The notes: generated from the sequence alone by a model not told the origin. A stretch of DNA of 64,000 bases from Edaphobacter lichenicola (GCF_025264645.1 NZ_CP073696.1:2604001-2668000), one strand, 5' to 3'; shown: positions 17,397 through 27,574, counted from the stretch's first letter. Translations and numbers: made by a program.

Positions 17397-19916
17397 GTGA
17401 CTAAGACATATTCGCGGAGAAGTTTCCTCAAGACCAGCGCCGCCGCAGCGGCTGCTTCGCTACTCCCAAGCCTTCCCCTGCGCGCATCCATCGCAACCAT
17501 GGGCGGCAGCGAAGATCCGCACGCGCATCGCCTCGCGAACGGATGGGAGTTTTTGCAAGGCTCTCTGGGCAGTCCGTGGGAGGCATGGCACAGCGAAGAG
17601 GTTGCCGTCTGGCAACAGGTAGCAATGCCCCACTGCTTCAACGCCTACGACGGCTGCGATCCCGACGTCCCATACTACCGCGGCAATGGTTGGTATCGAA
17701 CGCATGCGCCAATCGCCAACCCATTCAAAAATGGCCGCACTCTATTGCACTTCGAAGGCGCAGGCCAGACGACAACCGTCTGCGTCGGTGAAAAACTCGC
17801 AGGCAAACATACCGGAGGCTACGACGAGTTCGTCTTCGATATCACAGACCTCCTTCCAGCCACTGACAACACCAAAACAGCAAAGAATAAGGGCGTCCCA
17901 ATCTCGGTCCTTTGCGACAACTCGCGCGATCAGGACCGCATGCCCTCCGATCTCAGCGACTTCAGCCTCTACGGCGGCCTCTACCGCCACGTCAACATGG
18001 TCTTCGTCCCCGAAGTTTCGTTTGAAACCATCCACATCCACACCGAACTGGCGTCGTCCGCAGGGCAAATAGTCTCCGTCCTTGGCTCGCTGCATAACCC
18101 CACCGCCTCGACCGAGCAACTGCAAATCTCCATTGAAGTCTTTGACGCAAAGGGTACTCAAATCCACGCTTCAAAGCACACCATTGCGCCCTGGAAAGAC
18201 GCAACCGAGCTAACCACTTTCACCATCCAGAAACCGCACCTCTGGAGCCCGTCAGACCCACACCTTTACGAGTGCCGCATCACGCTTCACGGAGCGACAA
18301 ACAGCGGTGTAGACACGGAGTACATCGCCCACGAGACCTTCGGCATCCGCCACATCGAGTTCGTCCAGCACGGCCCCTTCAAACTCAATGGCGAACGCCT
18401 CCTCCTGCGCGGCACGCATCGCCACGAAGATCACGCAGGCTACGCAGCAGCGATGCCCGACGACCTGATCGATCAGGAGATGCAGCTCATCAAAGACATG
18501 GGCGTGAACTTCATCCGCCTCGCGCATTATCAACAATCACGTCGCGTCCTCGAGCTCTGCGACCGCCTCGGCATCCTCGTCTGGGAAGAGATCCCATGGT
18601 GTCGTGGAGGCGTCGGCGACGACACCTTCAAAGAGATGGGCCGCCGCACCCTTCGCAACATGATCGCGCAGCACTACAACCATCCTAGCATCATCCTCTG
18701 GGGTCTCGGCAACGAAGATGATTGGCCCACCGAATATCCCGAAGTCAATCAGCAAGCCATCCGCACCTACCTGCAAGAGTTGAACGCACTCTCCCACCAA
18801 CTCGATCCATCACGCTTCACCACGATCCGCCGCTGCGACTTCGCACGCGATATCCCCGACGTTTACTCCCCCTCCATATGGGCAGGCTGGTACCGCGGCA
18901 CCTACCCCGAATATCAAAAGACCCTCGAAACCGAGCGCGACCGCGTCAACCATCTCTTCCACGCCGAGTGGGGCGCCGACAGCCACGCAGGCCGTCACTC
19001 CGAAGACCCCGACAAGGCACTCGCCAAAATTGTAACCGGCAAAGGCACAGATGAACGCGGCATGGACTACCTCCCCACCGGAGGACAAGCCCGCGTCTCA
19101 AAGGACGGCGACTGGTCCGAAACCTACGCCTGCAATCTCTTCGACTGGCACTTGAAAACCCAGGAAACTCTGCCATGGCTCACCGGCTCCGCCCAATGGG
19201 TCTTCAAAGACTTCACCACTCCCCTGCGCGTAGAAAATCCCGTCCCCCGAATCAACCAGAAGGGCCTGATCGAACGCGACATGACTCCCAAAGAGTCCTA
19301 CTTCGTCTTCCAGTCCTACTGGACCAAAGATCCAATGGCCCACATCTACGGCCACACCTGGCCCATCCGATGGGGCGCCGACGGCGAAGAGAAGATGGTC
19401 AAGGTCTACTCCAACTGCGATACCGCCGAGCTCTTCGTCAACGGAAGATCCGCCGGCGTAACACACCGCGACAGCCAAAACTTTCCCGCTGCCGGCCTTC
19501 GCTGGATGACTCCATTCACTCCCGGCAAAAACACTCTCCGCGTCACCGCAACCAAATCCGGCAAGAGCATTACCGACGAGATCACCTTCGTCTACCAAAC
19601 CGAGACCTGGGGCACGCCCGCAGAGATCAAACTCAACGAAAAGTCCCGCAGCACACTCGACGGTAAAGAAACAGTCACCGTAGAGGCAAAGCTCTACGAC
19701 GCAAAGGGCGTCCTCTGCCTCGACGCGCGCAACCGCATACGCTTCAAGATCGCTGGCCTCGGCACTCTCATTGACAATCGCGGCACCACCAAAGCCTCCC
19801 GTGTCGTCGAACTCTGCAACGGCCGCTCGGAGATCACCCTGATTCGCAACAACGGCAGCTCCGTAGTCAGCGTCACCACCTCAAACATCAAACCCGCCTT
19901 TTGCGCCATCGCCTGA
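17397..19916 (+). CDS. GH2-family beta-glycosidase with Tat signal (beta-galactosidase type)
   Basis: 839 residues starting at GTG with AGGAG four bases upstream. The N terminus carries a twin-arginine signal (SRRSFLKTSAAAAAA). A GH2 jelly-roll domain (about 50-200), an Ig-like domain and a TIM barrel (about 330-640) follow. The acid/base Glu is in GLGNED near residue 442 and the nucleophile Glu in FHAEWGAD near 523. The end contains further beta domains typical of beta-galactosidase-like GH2 enzymes. Export in folded form to the periplasm is expected. The ROK regulator and GH105 next door suggest galactan or rhamnogalacturonan side chains as substrate. Beta-galactosidase versus beta-glucuronidase or mannosidase cannot be settled by eye. 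Confidence 0.9.
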   Translation: MTKTYSRRSFLKTSAAAAAASLLPSLPLRASIATMGGSEDPHAHRLANGWEFLQGSLGSPWEAWHSEEVAVWQQVAMPHCFNAYDGCDPDVPYYRGNGWYRTHAPIANPFKNGRTLLHFEGAGQTTTVCVGEKLAGKHTGGYDEFVFDITDLLPATDNTKTAKNKGVPISVLCDNSRDQDRMPSDLSDFSLYGGLYRHVNMVFVPEVSFETIHIHTELASSAGQIVSVLGSLHNPTASTEQLQISIEVFDAKGTQIHASKHTIAPWKDATELTTFTIQKPHLWSPSDPHLYECRITLHGATNSGVDTEYIAHETFGIRHIEFVQHGPFKLNGERLLLRGTHRHEDHAGYAAAMPDDLIDQEMQLIKDMGVNFIRLAHYQQSRRVLELCDRLGILVWEEIPWCRGGVGDDTFKEMGRRTLRNMIAQHYNHPSIILWGLGNEDDWPTEYPEVNQQAIRTYLQELNALSHQLDPSRFTTIRRCDFARDIPDVYSPSIWAGWYRGTYPEYQKTLETERDRVNHLFHAEWGADSHAGRHSEDPDKALAKIVTGKGTDERGMDYLPTGGQARVSKDGDWSETYACNLFDWHLKTQETLPWLTGSAQWVFKDFTTPLRVENPVPRINQKGLIERDMTPKESYFVFQSYWTKDPMAHIYGHTWPIRWGADGEEKMVKVYSNCDTAELFVNGRSAGVTHRDSQNFPAAGLRWMTPFTPGKNTLRVTATKSGKSITDEITFVYQTETWGTPAEIKLNEKSRSTLDGKETVTVEAKLYDAKGVLCLDARNRIRFKIAGLGTLIDNRGTTKASRVVELCNGRSEITLIRNNGSSVVSVTTSNIKPAFCAIA

Positions 19917-19962
19917 TGCTTCAGCATAACCATCTCGTCAGAACATCTAACCCCACAAAGTC

Positions 19963-20011
19963 GTCATCCTGACCCTGAGCGTAGCCGAATGGGGAAGGAT
20001 CCCTGTATTTG
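19963..20011 (+). repeat. Dispersed intergenic repeat, copy 1
   Basis: GTCATCCTGA... ...GAAGGATCCCTGTATT, related to the copy at 30376. Short repeats with this core occur between genes in acidobacterial genomes. Here it lies between GH2 and the lysozyme gene. It has no coding potential. Confidence 0.6.
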
Positions 20012-20067
20012 TCTTCTTGCCGCGTCACCCACTTCTTCACTAAAAGCCCCATGCTAGCCTGACTACA

Positions 20068-20721
20068 GTGGCGACATACATAGAGCAATCGCTTGCCAAG
20101 CTAAAAGAGTTCGAAGGCTGCGTACCGTGGATGTATCGCGACACGGTAGGAAAAGTAACGGTCGGCGTCGGCCTGATGCTCCCTGACGCCAAAGCCGCGC
20201 AAGCTCTTCCGTTCACCTTCGCCGCAGGTTCGGATACACGCCCCGCCACACCCGAAGAGATCGCCGCCGAATACACCCGCGTCGACACCCTACCCCTCGG
20301 CCGAGCATCCGCGTTCTACAAGTCGCCCACCGCCCTCGAACTCCCCCAACAAATCATCGACACCAAACTCACCTCCGTCCTCGAAGGCTTCGAAGCCGAC
20401 CTCCGCACCCAGCTCCCCCACTACGACACCCTCCCCGACAGCGTAAAGATGGCGCTCCTCGACATGATCTACAACCTCGGCCCCGCAGGCCTCTTCAAAG
20501 GCTTCCCTCACCTCATCGCCGCGGTCGACGCCGGAGCATGGGCTCAGGCCGCCGAACGCTGCATCCGCCGAGGCCCCAGTGCAGCCCGTAACGCATGGAC
20601 ACGAGAGCAGTTCCTCGACGCCGTCGTCACCACCATCAAGGCAGAAACCGAGACCTGGCTGAAGCGAATCTGGGCCCGCATACGTCAAACCCTGAACGTC
20701 CTATTTGGCCGGCGCACATAG
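20068..20721 (+). CDS. Lysozyme-like protein (GH24/phage-type muramidase)
   Basis: 217 residues from a GTG start. The N-terminal half fits GH24 lysozymes: Glu in LAKLKEFEG (predicted catalytic acid), then YRDTVGKVTVGVG, which matches the substrate-cleft beta turn, and later ALLDMIYNLGPAGL and RRGPSAARNAWTREQFL. There is no signal peptide. The C terminus is basic and aromatic. Such genes may be chromosomal endolysin homologues or phage relics. No holin or other phage gene is nearby, so I treat it as a single host gene. The 62 bases to the next start leave room for a promoter. Confidence 0.8.
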   Translation: MATYIEQSLAKLKEFEGCVPWMYRDTVGKVTVGVGLMLPDAKAAQALPFTFAAGSDTRPATPEEIAAEYTRVDTLPLGRASAFYKSPTALELPQQIIDTKLTSVLEGFEADLRTQLPHYDTLPDSVKMALLDMIYNLGPAGLFKGFPHLIAAVDAGAWAQAAERCIRRGPSAARNAWTREQFLDAVVTTIKAETETWLKRIWARIRQTLNVLFGRRT

Positions 20722-20783
20722 CCCTGGCCCATAGCTTCGATAGAATTGAATCTCCGACTCAAAAAAGTCTGCGGAGGACTTTG

Positions 20784-22403
20784 GTGCAAGTAAAACGTAG
20801 AATTGCAGCGATTGCGGTATGTGCGATCGCTCTAAGCTGGTCTGCAAGAGCGCAGGACCTGGCAAGCTTTGAAAAGCGCACCACCGTCAAGGTTCTCCCC
20901 AACGGTCTCACCCTCATTGTTTGCGAGCGCCCCGAAGCCCCCGTCTTCAGCTTCTACACCCTCGTCGACGCAGGCTCTGCAGACGATCCAGACGGCGCCA
21001 GCGGCATTGCCCACATGTTCGAACACATGGCCTTCAAGGGCTCCACTGAGATCGGCACCACCGACTACGCCGCCGAAAAAATCGCCCTCGCCAAAGTCGA
21101 GTCCACCTACGCAGCCTACGACGCCGAGTACCGCAAGCGCGTCGGCCAGAACCCAGAAAAATTAGCTCAACTCCTCAAGGCCTTCCAGGACGCGCAAGCC
21201 GAAGCGCAAAAGTACGTTATCCCCAACCAGTTCTCCGAGATCGCCGAAGAGAACGGAGCCGTCGGCATCAACGCCAGCACCACCGAAGACTCCACCCAAT
21301 ACTTCTGGAGCATGCCCTCCAACCGTCTCGAACTCTGGGCCTATCTTGAAAGCCAGCGCATCGCCCATCCCGTCGAGCGCGAGTTCTACAAGGAACGCAA
21401 CGTCGTTCAGGAAGAGCGCCGCATGCGCGTCGACTCCTCCCCCGTCGGTCGCATGGTCGAGCAGTTTCTCGCCACCGCCTACGTCGCGCATCCCTACCGC
21501 CGCCCCGGCGTAGGTTGGGAGAGCGAGATCAGTCAAGTCTCCGCCACCGAGGCCACCACCTTCCACGAAAAGTATTACGTGCCCGCCAACATCGTCATCG
21601 CCGTCGTTGGCGACCTCAAAGCCTCCGAGACCATGCCCATCCTCGAGCGCTACTTCGCACCCATCCCCGCCGCCCCGCGTCCCGAACCAATGACCACCGT
21701 CGAGCCGCCCCAGGTCGCCGAAAAATCCGTCACCATCCGCGAAGCAACCCAGCCCTTCTACATCGAGGGCTACCATCGCCCCGACTATCTCGATCCCGAC
21801 GACTCCGCCTACGACGCCATCTCAGACATCTTCTCCAACGGCCGCACCGCCCGCCTCTATCGCTCGCTTGTCCGCGACCAGGGCGTCGCTGCCGAGGCGC
21901 AAGGCTTCAGCGGCTTCCCCGGCGACAAATACCCCGGCCTCTTTGCCGTCTACGCCGTGCCTCTCCCCGGCCACTCGCCCGACGAGATGCGCACCGCAAT
22001 CCACAAAGAGCTCGACCGCCTCAAAAACGAAGACGTCACCGACGCCGAGCTCGAGCGCTTCAAGACCCGCTCCCGCGCCGACCTCCTCCGCGGCCTAGCC
22101 GATAACGAAGGCCTCGCCCACCAACTTGCCGAATATCAAACTCGCTTCGGTGACTGGCGCGAGCTCTTCAATCAACTCCAGAAGATCGACGCCGTCAAAA
22201 AATCTGACATCCGCCGCGTCGCCAACAAGATCTTCACCGACAGCAACCGCACCAGCGCACGCATCGAATTCGTCCCACCCCAACAAAAAACTCCAGCCGC
22301 TCCACAAGCCCAGGAAACTCCCGGAAGTCCAGGAACCGCCATGCTAACCGCACCCTCCGCGCCGACAGAACTAACCGTACAAAATGCCGGAGGCACGAAA
22401 TGA
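20784..22403 (+). CDS. M16-family zinc protease, catalytic subunit (exported)
   Basis: The long upstream open frame is not coding; the start is GTG at 20784 with GGAGG six bases before it, giving a 540-residue protein. The signal peptide ends SARA-QD. The zinc motif HxxEH is intact (GIAHMFEHMAFKGS, near residue 80), with the distal Glu expected in the ENGAVGINA region. Two M16 half-barrels follow. The gene overlaps the next one by four bases (ATGA). Such pairs act as periplasmic heterodimers in which one subunit carries zinc and the other supplies the Arg/Tyr substrate-binding residues. Substrate unknown. Confidence 0.92.
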   Translation: MQVKRRIAAIAVCAIALSWSARAQDLASFEKRTTVKVLPNGLTLIVCERPEAPVFSFYTLVDAGSADDPDGASGIAHMFEHMAFKGSTEIGTTDYAAEKIALAKVESTYAAYDAEYRKRVGQNPEKLAQLLKAFQDAQAEAQKYVIPNQFSEIAEENGAVGINASTTEDSTQYFWSMPSNRLELWAYLESQRIAHPVEREFYKERNVVQEERRMRVDSSPVGRMVEQFLATAYVAHPYRRPGVGWESEISQVSATEATTFHEKYYVPANIVIAVVGDLKASETMPILERYFAPIPAAPRPEPMTTVEPPQVAEKSVTIREATQPFYIEGYHRPDYLDPDDSAYDAISDIFSNGRTARLYRSLVRDQGVAAEAQGFSGFPGDKYPGLFAVYAVPLPGHSPDEMRTAIHKELDRLKNEDVTDAELERFKTRSRADLLRGLADNEGLAHQLAEYQTRFGDWRELFNQLQKIDAVKKSDIRRVANKIFTDSNRTSARIEFVPPQQKTPAAPQAQETPGSPGTAMLTAPSAPTELTVQNAGGTK

Positions 22404-23878
22404 AGCATCTCTTCCTGACCGCAGCTCTAACATCGTCCCTCCTGCTCACCAGCGCAAGCCTTCCAGCGCAGAGCACTCAAGCCGCGCCTGCTGCGACCGA
22501 AGCCCAACCGTGGAAGCAAATCCCTATCCCACCCCTCCATGCGTTCAAGCCCGCGCAGCCTCGACGCATCGAACTCCCCAACGGCCTCGTCATCTTCCTC
22601 CAGGAAGACCACGAGCTCCCCTTCATCGAAGGCACCATCCTTATACGCGGCGGCAATCGTGACGAACCCACCGGCAAAACCGGCCTCGTCTCGCTCTACG
22701 GTGAAACCTGGCGCACCAGCGGCACCGACACCATCGACGGCGACAAGCTCGATGACGAGCTCGAAGCAAAGGCCGCATCGCTCGAGACCAGCGGCGGTGG
22801 CGCTTCCACCTCGATGACCTGGTCAAGCCTCAAAGGCGACTTCGACACCGTCTTCGCCGCAGCAGTTGACCTCCTCCTCCACCCCACCTTCAAGGAAGAC
22901 AAACTTCAGCTCGCCAAACAGCAACTCAACACCAGCATCTCCCGCCGCAACGACGACGCCGGCGGCATCGCCCACCGCGAAGCCATCAAGCTCGCCTACG
23001 GCGCACACAATCCATACGCCCGCGAGCTCGAATACGCCACCGTCGACGCCGTCAAACTCGACGACCTCAAGGCCTGGCACGATCGCACCGTCGTCGCCAG
23101 CAACATCATCATCGCCGTCTCCGGCGACTTCGACAGCGCAGCCATGGAAGCCAAGCTCCGCGCCGCCTTCGAACCCCTTCCCCGCGGTCAACGCCTCCAA
23201 ACCGCCAAGGTCACGTTCACCGACCCGAAGCCCGGCGTCAACTTCGTCGAGAAGGATGACGTCAACCAATCCAACGTCCTCATCGTCGGCCTCGGCACCG
23301 AGCGCAGCAACCCCGACTACTACGCCCTCAGCGTCATGAATCAGATCTTCTCCGGCGGCTTCGGCTCACGCGTCGTCCAAAACGTTCGCACCAAACTCGG
23401 ACTCGCCTACAGCGTTGAAGGCAGCTACGGCGCCTCCTACGATCACCCCGGTGTCTTCTTCGTTGAGGCTGCAACCAAAAGCGCAACCACCGTGGCCGCA
23501 GCCAAGGCCCTCCTCGCCGAGATCGACCGCCTCAAAACCGATCCTCCCACGCCAGCCGAGCTCAGCAAGGCAAAAGATCAGGTCCTCAACTCCTTCATCT
23601 TCCACTACGACTCACCCGACAAGACACTAGGCGAACAAGTCACCCTCGCCTTCTACGGCTATCCCGCCGACACCCTCGAAAAATACAAGACCGGCATCGA
23701 AAAGGTCACCGCCGCCGATGTCTCGCGAGTAGCCAACAAGTATATCGACACCTCAAAGCTCGCCATCCTCGTAGTAGGCAACGAGTCTCAGATCGCGCCG
23801 AAGATCGACACCCTCGGCAAGGTCACCAACCTCGACATCGCCATACCCCCACCACCAGCAGGCAAATCCGCAGAGTAG
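22400..23878 (+). CDS. M16-family protease, non-catalytic partner subunit (exported)
   Basis: 492 residues, with a signal peptide ending LPA-QS. It has the two M16 domains (VVASNIIIAVSGDFD; NVRTKLGLAYSVEGSYG) but no HxxEH: the corresponding stretch reads GLVSLYGETWRTSG. The R/Y region (VRTKLGLAYSV) is present, as expected for the partner that completes the active site of the upstream subunit. Translational coupling by a 4-base overlap supports a 1:1 complex. It is convergent with the glycosyltransferase gene across a shared hairpin. Confidence 0.92.
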   Translation: MKHLFLTAALTSSLLLTSASLPAQSTQAAPAATEAQPWKQIPIPPLHAFKPAQPRRIELPNGLVIFLQEDHELPFIEGTILIRGGNRDEPTGKTGLVSLYGETWRTSGTDTIDGDKLDDELEAKAASLETSGGGASTSMTWSSLKGDFDTVFAAAVDLLLHPTFKEDKLQLAKQQLNTSISRRNDDAGGIAHREAIKLAYGAHNPYARELEYATVDAVKLDDLKAWHDRTVVASNIIIAVSGDFDSAAMEAKLRAAFEPLPRGQRLQTAKVTFTDPKPGVNFVEKDDVNQSNVLIVGLGTERSNPDYYALSVMNQIFSGGFGSRVVQNVRTKLGLAYSVEGSYGASYDHPGVFFVEAATKSATTVAAAKALLAEIDRLKTDPPTPAELSKAKDQVLNSFIFHYDSPDKTLGEQVTLAFYGYPADTLEKYKTGIEKVTAADVSRVANKYIDTSKLAILVVGNESQIAPKIDTLGKVTNLDIAIPPPPAGKSAE

Positions 23879-23912
23879 TCTCTTCGCAACGGCAAAAAAA
23901 ACAAGAGAATAA

Positions 23913-23938
23913 TCGACGCCCATCAAAACGGGCGTCGA
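23913..23938. terminator. Hairpin between convergent M16 and glycosyltransferase genes
   Basis: A 9-bp stem (TCGACGCCC / GGGCGTCGA) with an 8-base loop lies two bases past the minus-strand stop at 23940. On the minus strand a run of eight T follows, but about 15 bases away; on the plus strand there is no T-run. It may serve both genes weakly. Confidence 0.45.
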
Positions 23939-23939
23939 C

Positions 23940-25157
23940 TCACTTATTCGAAGCCTTCATCAACTGACGATAAAGCTCGATCGTCTGATCAGCAATCGCA
24001 GACCACGAGAACGTCTCCTCCACGCGCTTGCGCCCAGCCTCACCAAACCGTTTCGCCTTCTCTGGATTCTCCAGAAGATCCGAAACCTTCGCCGCAAGAT
24101 CGCGCGCGAACTTTTCCGGCTTCGAAGGAAACTTAGTAACAGGGTCCTGATCGAACGGCACCAGATGCCCCGTCACACCATCCACCACAACCTCAAGAAT
24201 GCCGCCCGTAGCACTCGCAACCACCGGCGCACGACAAGCCATCGCCTCAAGGTTGATGATCCCGAACGGCTCATACACCGATGGGCAACAAAAGACGGCG
24301 GCATTACTGTAAAGCTGAATCACCTCAGGCTTCGTCACCATCTTCTCGATCCACACCACCTTCGGATTGAAAGCCTTCGCCTCCTCCACCTTCTCTCGCA
24401 TCTCCGCTGCAATCTCAGGCGTATCCGGCGCACCAGCACACAGCACCACCTGCGTATTCTTCGGCAGATACCGAATCGCTTCAACTAAATGCGTAACACC
24501 CTTCTGCCTCGTGATGCGCCCAACAAACAACACATACGGCACATTCGGATCGACGCCATACTGAGTCAGCGCCGTAGTCTCCGCCGTCTTCTGATACTCC
24601 TTCAAATCGATCCCGTTGTAGATAACATGAATCCGCTCAGCTTTCACCTCAGGGTAAGCGAGCAAAATATCTTCCTTCGTCCCCTTCGAAACAGCAATAA
24701 TCGCGTCCGCATCCAGCACCGCAGTCCGCTCCATCCACAAGCTCATCGCGTAGCCGCTACCCAGCTGCTCCGCCTTCCACGCCCGCAGCGGCTCGAGGCT
24801 ATGCGTCGTCAGCACAAACGGAACGCCAAACAGCTTCTTCGCAAGAAACCCCGCCATCGACACGTACCACGTATGCGTATGCACAATGTCGATCCCCGCC
24901 AGCGGCTTCATCTGCGCAAGATTCAGACTCAACGCCTCAAGCGCCGCCTGAAACTTCTCCTGCTTCCCTTCTGTAAGAAGAGACCAAGGCTCCGCGCCCC
25001 GAACATGAAGATTGCCCTCGTCCGAAAGCTGCTTCCCCCAGCAATGCACCTCGACGTCGATCTTCTTCGCCAGCTCACGGCTCAGGTACTCAACGTGAAC
25101 TCCCGCTCCGCCATACACATTCGGCGGATACTCGCGTGTCATCAGGCCAACTCGCAA
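23940..25157 (-). CDS. glgA: Glycogen synthase-type GT4 glucosyltransferase (GlgA/GlgM of the actinobacterial kind)
   Basis: The start is TTG at 25157 with a perfect AGGAGG six bases upstream; upstream Met codons lack a ribosome site and add an unconserved tail. The resulting 405 residues begin LRVGLMTREYPPNVYGGAGVH, the typical opening. Further GT-B features are HTHTWYVSMAGFLAK, the nucleotide-sugar site VGRITRQKGVTHLVEA, and the YEPFGIINLEAMA loop with the conserved Glu. Members use ADP- or UDP-glucose to make glycogen or maltose-1-phosphate. No other glycogen gene is nearby, so the acceptor cannot be decided. Confidence 0.88.
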   Translation of the reverse strand: MRVGLMTREYPPNVYGGAGVHVEYLSRELAKKIDVEVHCWGKQLSDEGNLHVRGAEPWSLLTEGKQEKFQAALEALSLNLAQMKPLAGIDIVHTHTWYVSMAGFLAKKLFGVPFVLTTHSLEPLRAWKAEQLGSGYAMSLWMERTAVLDADAIIAVSKGTKEDILLAYPEVKAERIHVIYNGIDLKEYQKTAETTALTQYGVDPNVPYVLFVGRITRQKGVTHLVEAIRYLPKNTQVVLCAGAPDTPEIAAEMREKVEEAKAFNPKVVWIEKMVTKPEVIQLYSNAAVFCCPSVYEPFGIINLEAMACRAPVVASATGGILEVVVDGVTGHLVPFDQDPVTKFPSKPEKFARDLAAKVSDLLENPEKAKRFGEAGRKRVEETFSWSAIADQTIELYRQLMKASNK

Positions 25158-25385
25158 TTTGGTCCTCCTGAAAATCTTTTCATCAACCCTTGGATGCAGA
25201 ACCGAAGCTATCATACGCACACCGCACCCTGTTGACGAGAAGCCTCACGCAACGCGACCGCTAGCCAGACATTAACCTGACCCCGGCAAACGAAGCCAGC
25301 GATAGAACGGACGCGACTATATTGTTCTGAAGCGACTTGCAACCCTAAGCCACCACTCGAAAGAGCTCCTTCAGCAACACAGGGG

Positions 25386-27560
25386 ATGACATTGCCATAC
25401 TCAAGCACACACTCCAACTTCCAGATGCTTTCGGCGACACTCTGCACCCTCACCCTGCTCGCAGGAGCCGCAACCTGCACCGCCCAGGAAACAGCGCCGG
25501 CAACACCGCCGTCATTCACAACGGCACCTCAATTCACAAACGTCCTCTACGGCGCCGCCTACTACCCGGAGTACGAACCGACCGACCACCTGAATGAAGA
25601 CATCGCCCTCATGAAGGCTGCTGGCCTCACCGTCGTGCGCATGGGCGAATCGACATGGAGCCTGTGGGAGCCACGCGACGGAGCATTCGAAACCGCATGG
25701 ATGGATCGCGCCATAGACGCGCTGAGTAAAGCCGGGATCAAAATAATCATGGGTACCCCCACCTACTCGGTACCAACGTGGATGGCAAAGAAGCATCCCG
25801 ACATGCTCGTAGTCACGCTCGATGGCAAGCAGGCCACCTACGGCATGCGCCAGAACATGGACACCGACAACCCCGACTATCGCTTCTACGCCGAGCGCGT
25901 CATTCGCAAGATGGTCGAGCACTACAAAGACAATCCAGCAGTAATCGGTTGGCAGGTAGACAACGAAACTGCGTCCTACGGAGCCGCCAATCCCGACGTC
26001 TTTCAAGGATTCGTCCGCCATCTACAAAAGAAATTCGGCACAACCGACGCCCTCAACAAGGCATGGCTGCTTAACTACTGGGGACAGAATGTAAACGACT
26101 GGACCGACATGCCGATACGCGCAAGCGCCACTAGCACCGCATACAAACTCGAGTGGACCCGATGGGAGCAGATGCGTGTCACAGACTTTCTAACCTGGCA
26201 GGCTGCCCTCGTCCGCAAATACCGCCGTCCAGACCAGTTCGTCACGCAGGACTTCTCCGACCATCTCCACCGCGACGTCAACGAAGGAGAGGTCGCAAAG
26301 GCGCTTGACGTCGTATCCGTCAATCCTTACTTCCGCGCACAAGATCGCATGGATGGCGAGAAACAGACACTCGACGGAGACTACTACCGCTCACTAAAAC
26401 AACAGAACTACCTCGTCACAGAGACCAACGCGCAGACCACCGACTGGAGCTCCTCCTTTCAATTTCCTCCCTACGACGGCCAACTTCGCCTGAACGTCTA
26501 CACGCATCTGTCGAGCGGCGCAAACATGGTCGAATACTGGCACTGGCACTCCATCCACTCTGGCCAGGAGACCTACTGGAAGGGCATCCTGAGCCACGAC
26601 ATGGAACCCAACCGGATCTACGCAGAGTTCACCCGCACCGCGCACGAACTTGAGCGCATCGGTCCGCACCTGGTAAACCTGAAGATCAAAAACGACGTAG
26701 CAATCCTCTACAGCGTCGACTCCGCAAATGCGCTCGACTTCATGCCCTTCGCCAGCCCGTCGCCCCAGTGGTCTTTCTCGCCCGCAGTGGCCGACTACAC
26801 AGCGCTTCTAGACCAACTCCATCACGCCCTCTACCTGGACAACGTCGGAACCGACTTCATCCTTCCCGACAGCACAGACCTCGCCCGCTACAAATTAATC
26901 GTGGTCCCCGCACTCTACATCGCAGACGACGCGCTTCTGGAGCGCCTGTCGAACTACGTAAAGCAAGGCGGCCACATCCTAATGACCTTCAAGAGTGGAT
27001 TCGCAAACGAAAACTCAATGGTTCGAGACGTACGCGCACCCGGCCCCCTGCGAGCCGCCGCAGGCTTCAGTTATCAGGAGTTCTCCAACCTCGAAACACC
27101 ACTCAAATTAAAAGGCGATCCCTACGCAGCCGGCGAAGACAACAAAGTCTCCTACTGGGCCGAGTTCTTAATACCCGACCACGCAAAAGTTCTCGCAACC
27201 TACGACCACCCATTCTTCGGCCAATGGCCCGCGATCACCCAAAACAGCTACGGCAAAGGAACCCTCACCTACGAGGGAACCTGGCTCTCCGACACCCTGC
27301 AACGAAGAGTCGTCACCGACGCACTCAAACAAAGCGGCGTCGAAATGCGCGCCTCCCAGTTGCCGCCATCCGTTCGAGTCAAGAGCGGAACCAACACCCA
27401 AGGCAAGCAGATCCACTACCTCCTCAACTATTCCAGCGATTCACAAACATTCACATCCCCCTTCATCGCCGGAACCGACCTACTCACCGGCAAAGCCATA
27501 CCCCCACAAACATCCGTAACCCTAAAACCCTGGGACCTAGTCATCCTCGAAGAAAACTAA
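25386..27560 (+). CDS. GH42 beta-galactosidase, secreted
   Basis: 724 residues. An N-terminal hydrophobic segment ending CTA-QE is a signal peptide. The GH42 barrel begins LYGAAYYPEYEP. The acid/base Glu lies in IGWQVDNETASYG near residue 195, the nucleophile in YLVTETNAQTTDW near 345, and the conserved WHWHSIHSGQETYWKGIL follows. The trimerisation domain (VADYTALLDQLHHALY, then the GHILMTFKSGF region) and a C-terminal beta domain complete the family length. GH42 enzymes hydrolyse beta-1,4- or beta-1,6-galactosides, including pectic galactan. A weak GGGG lies just before the ATG; Met14 is an alternative start. Confidence 0.93.
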   Translation: MTLPYSSTHSNFQMLSATLCTLTLLAGAATCTAQETAPATPPSFTTAPQFTNVLYGAAYYPEYEPTDHLNEDIALMKAAGLTVVRMGESTWSLWEPRDGAFETAWMDRAIDALSKAGIKIIMGTPTYSVPTWMAKKHPDMLVVTLDGKQATYGMRQNMDTDNPDYRFYAERVIRKMVEHYKDNPAVIGWQVDNETASYGAANPDVFQGFVRHLQKKFGTTDALNKAWLLNYWGQNVNDWTDMPIRASATSTAYKLEWTRWEQMRVTDFLTWQAALVRKYRRPDQFVTQDFSDHLHRDVNEGEVAKALDVVSVNPYFRAQDRMDGEKQTLDGDYYRSLKQQNYLVTETNAQTTDWSSSFQFPPYDGQLRLNVYTHLSSGANMVEYWHWHSIHSGQETYWKGILSHDMEPNRIYAEFTRTAHELERIGPHLVNLKIKNDVAILYSVDSANALDFMPFASPSPQWSFSPAVADYTALLDQLHHALYLDNVGTDFILPDSTDLARYKLIVVPALYIADDALLERLSNYVKQGGHILMTFKSGFANENSMVRDVRAPGPLRAAAGFSYQEFSNLETPLKLKGDPYAAGEDNKVSYWAEFLIPDHAKVLATYDHPFFGQWPAITQNSYGKGTLTYEGTWLSDTLQRRVVTDALKQSGVEMRASQLPPSVRVKSGTNTQGKQIHYLLNYSSDSQTFTSPFIAGTDLLTGKAIPPQTSVTLKPWDLVILEEN

Positions 27561-27574
27561 CGAATAGCTTCGCG

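Noticed and set aside
20595-20783. N-terminal extension of the M16 catalytic subunit
   Set aside because: Overlaps the lysozyme gene in another frame and precedes the real GTG start with its GGAGG.
26768-27574. Long plus-strand open frame in front of the TonB-like gene, Arg/Pro-rich
   Set aside because: It is the +1 shadow of the GH42 gene; composition is typical of a frame-shifted GC-rich gene.
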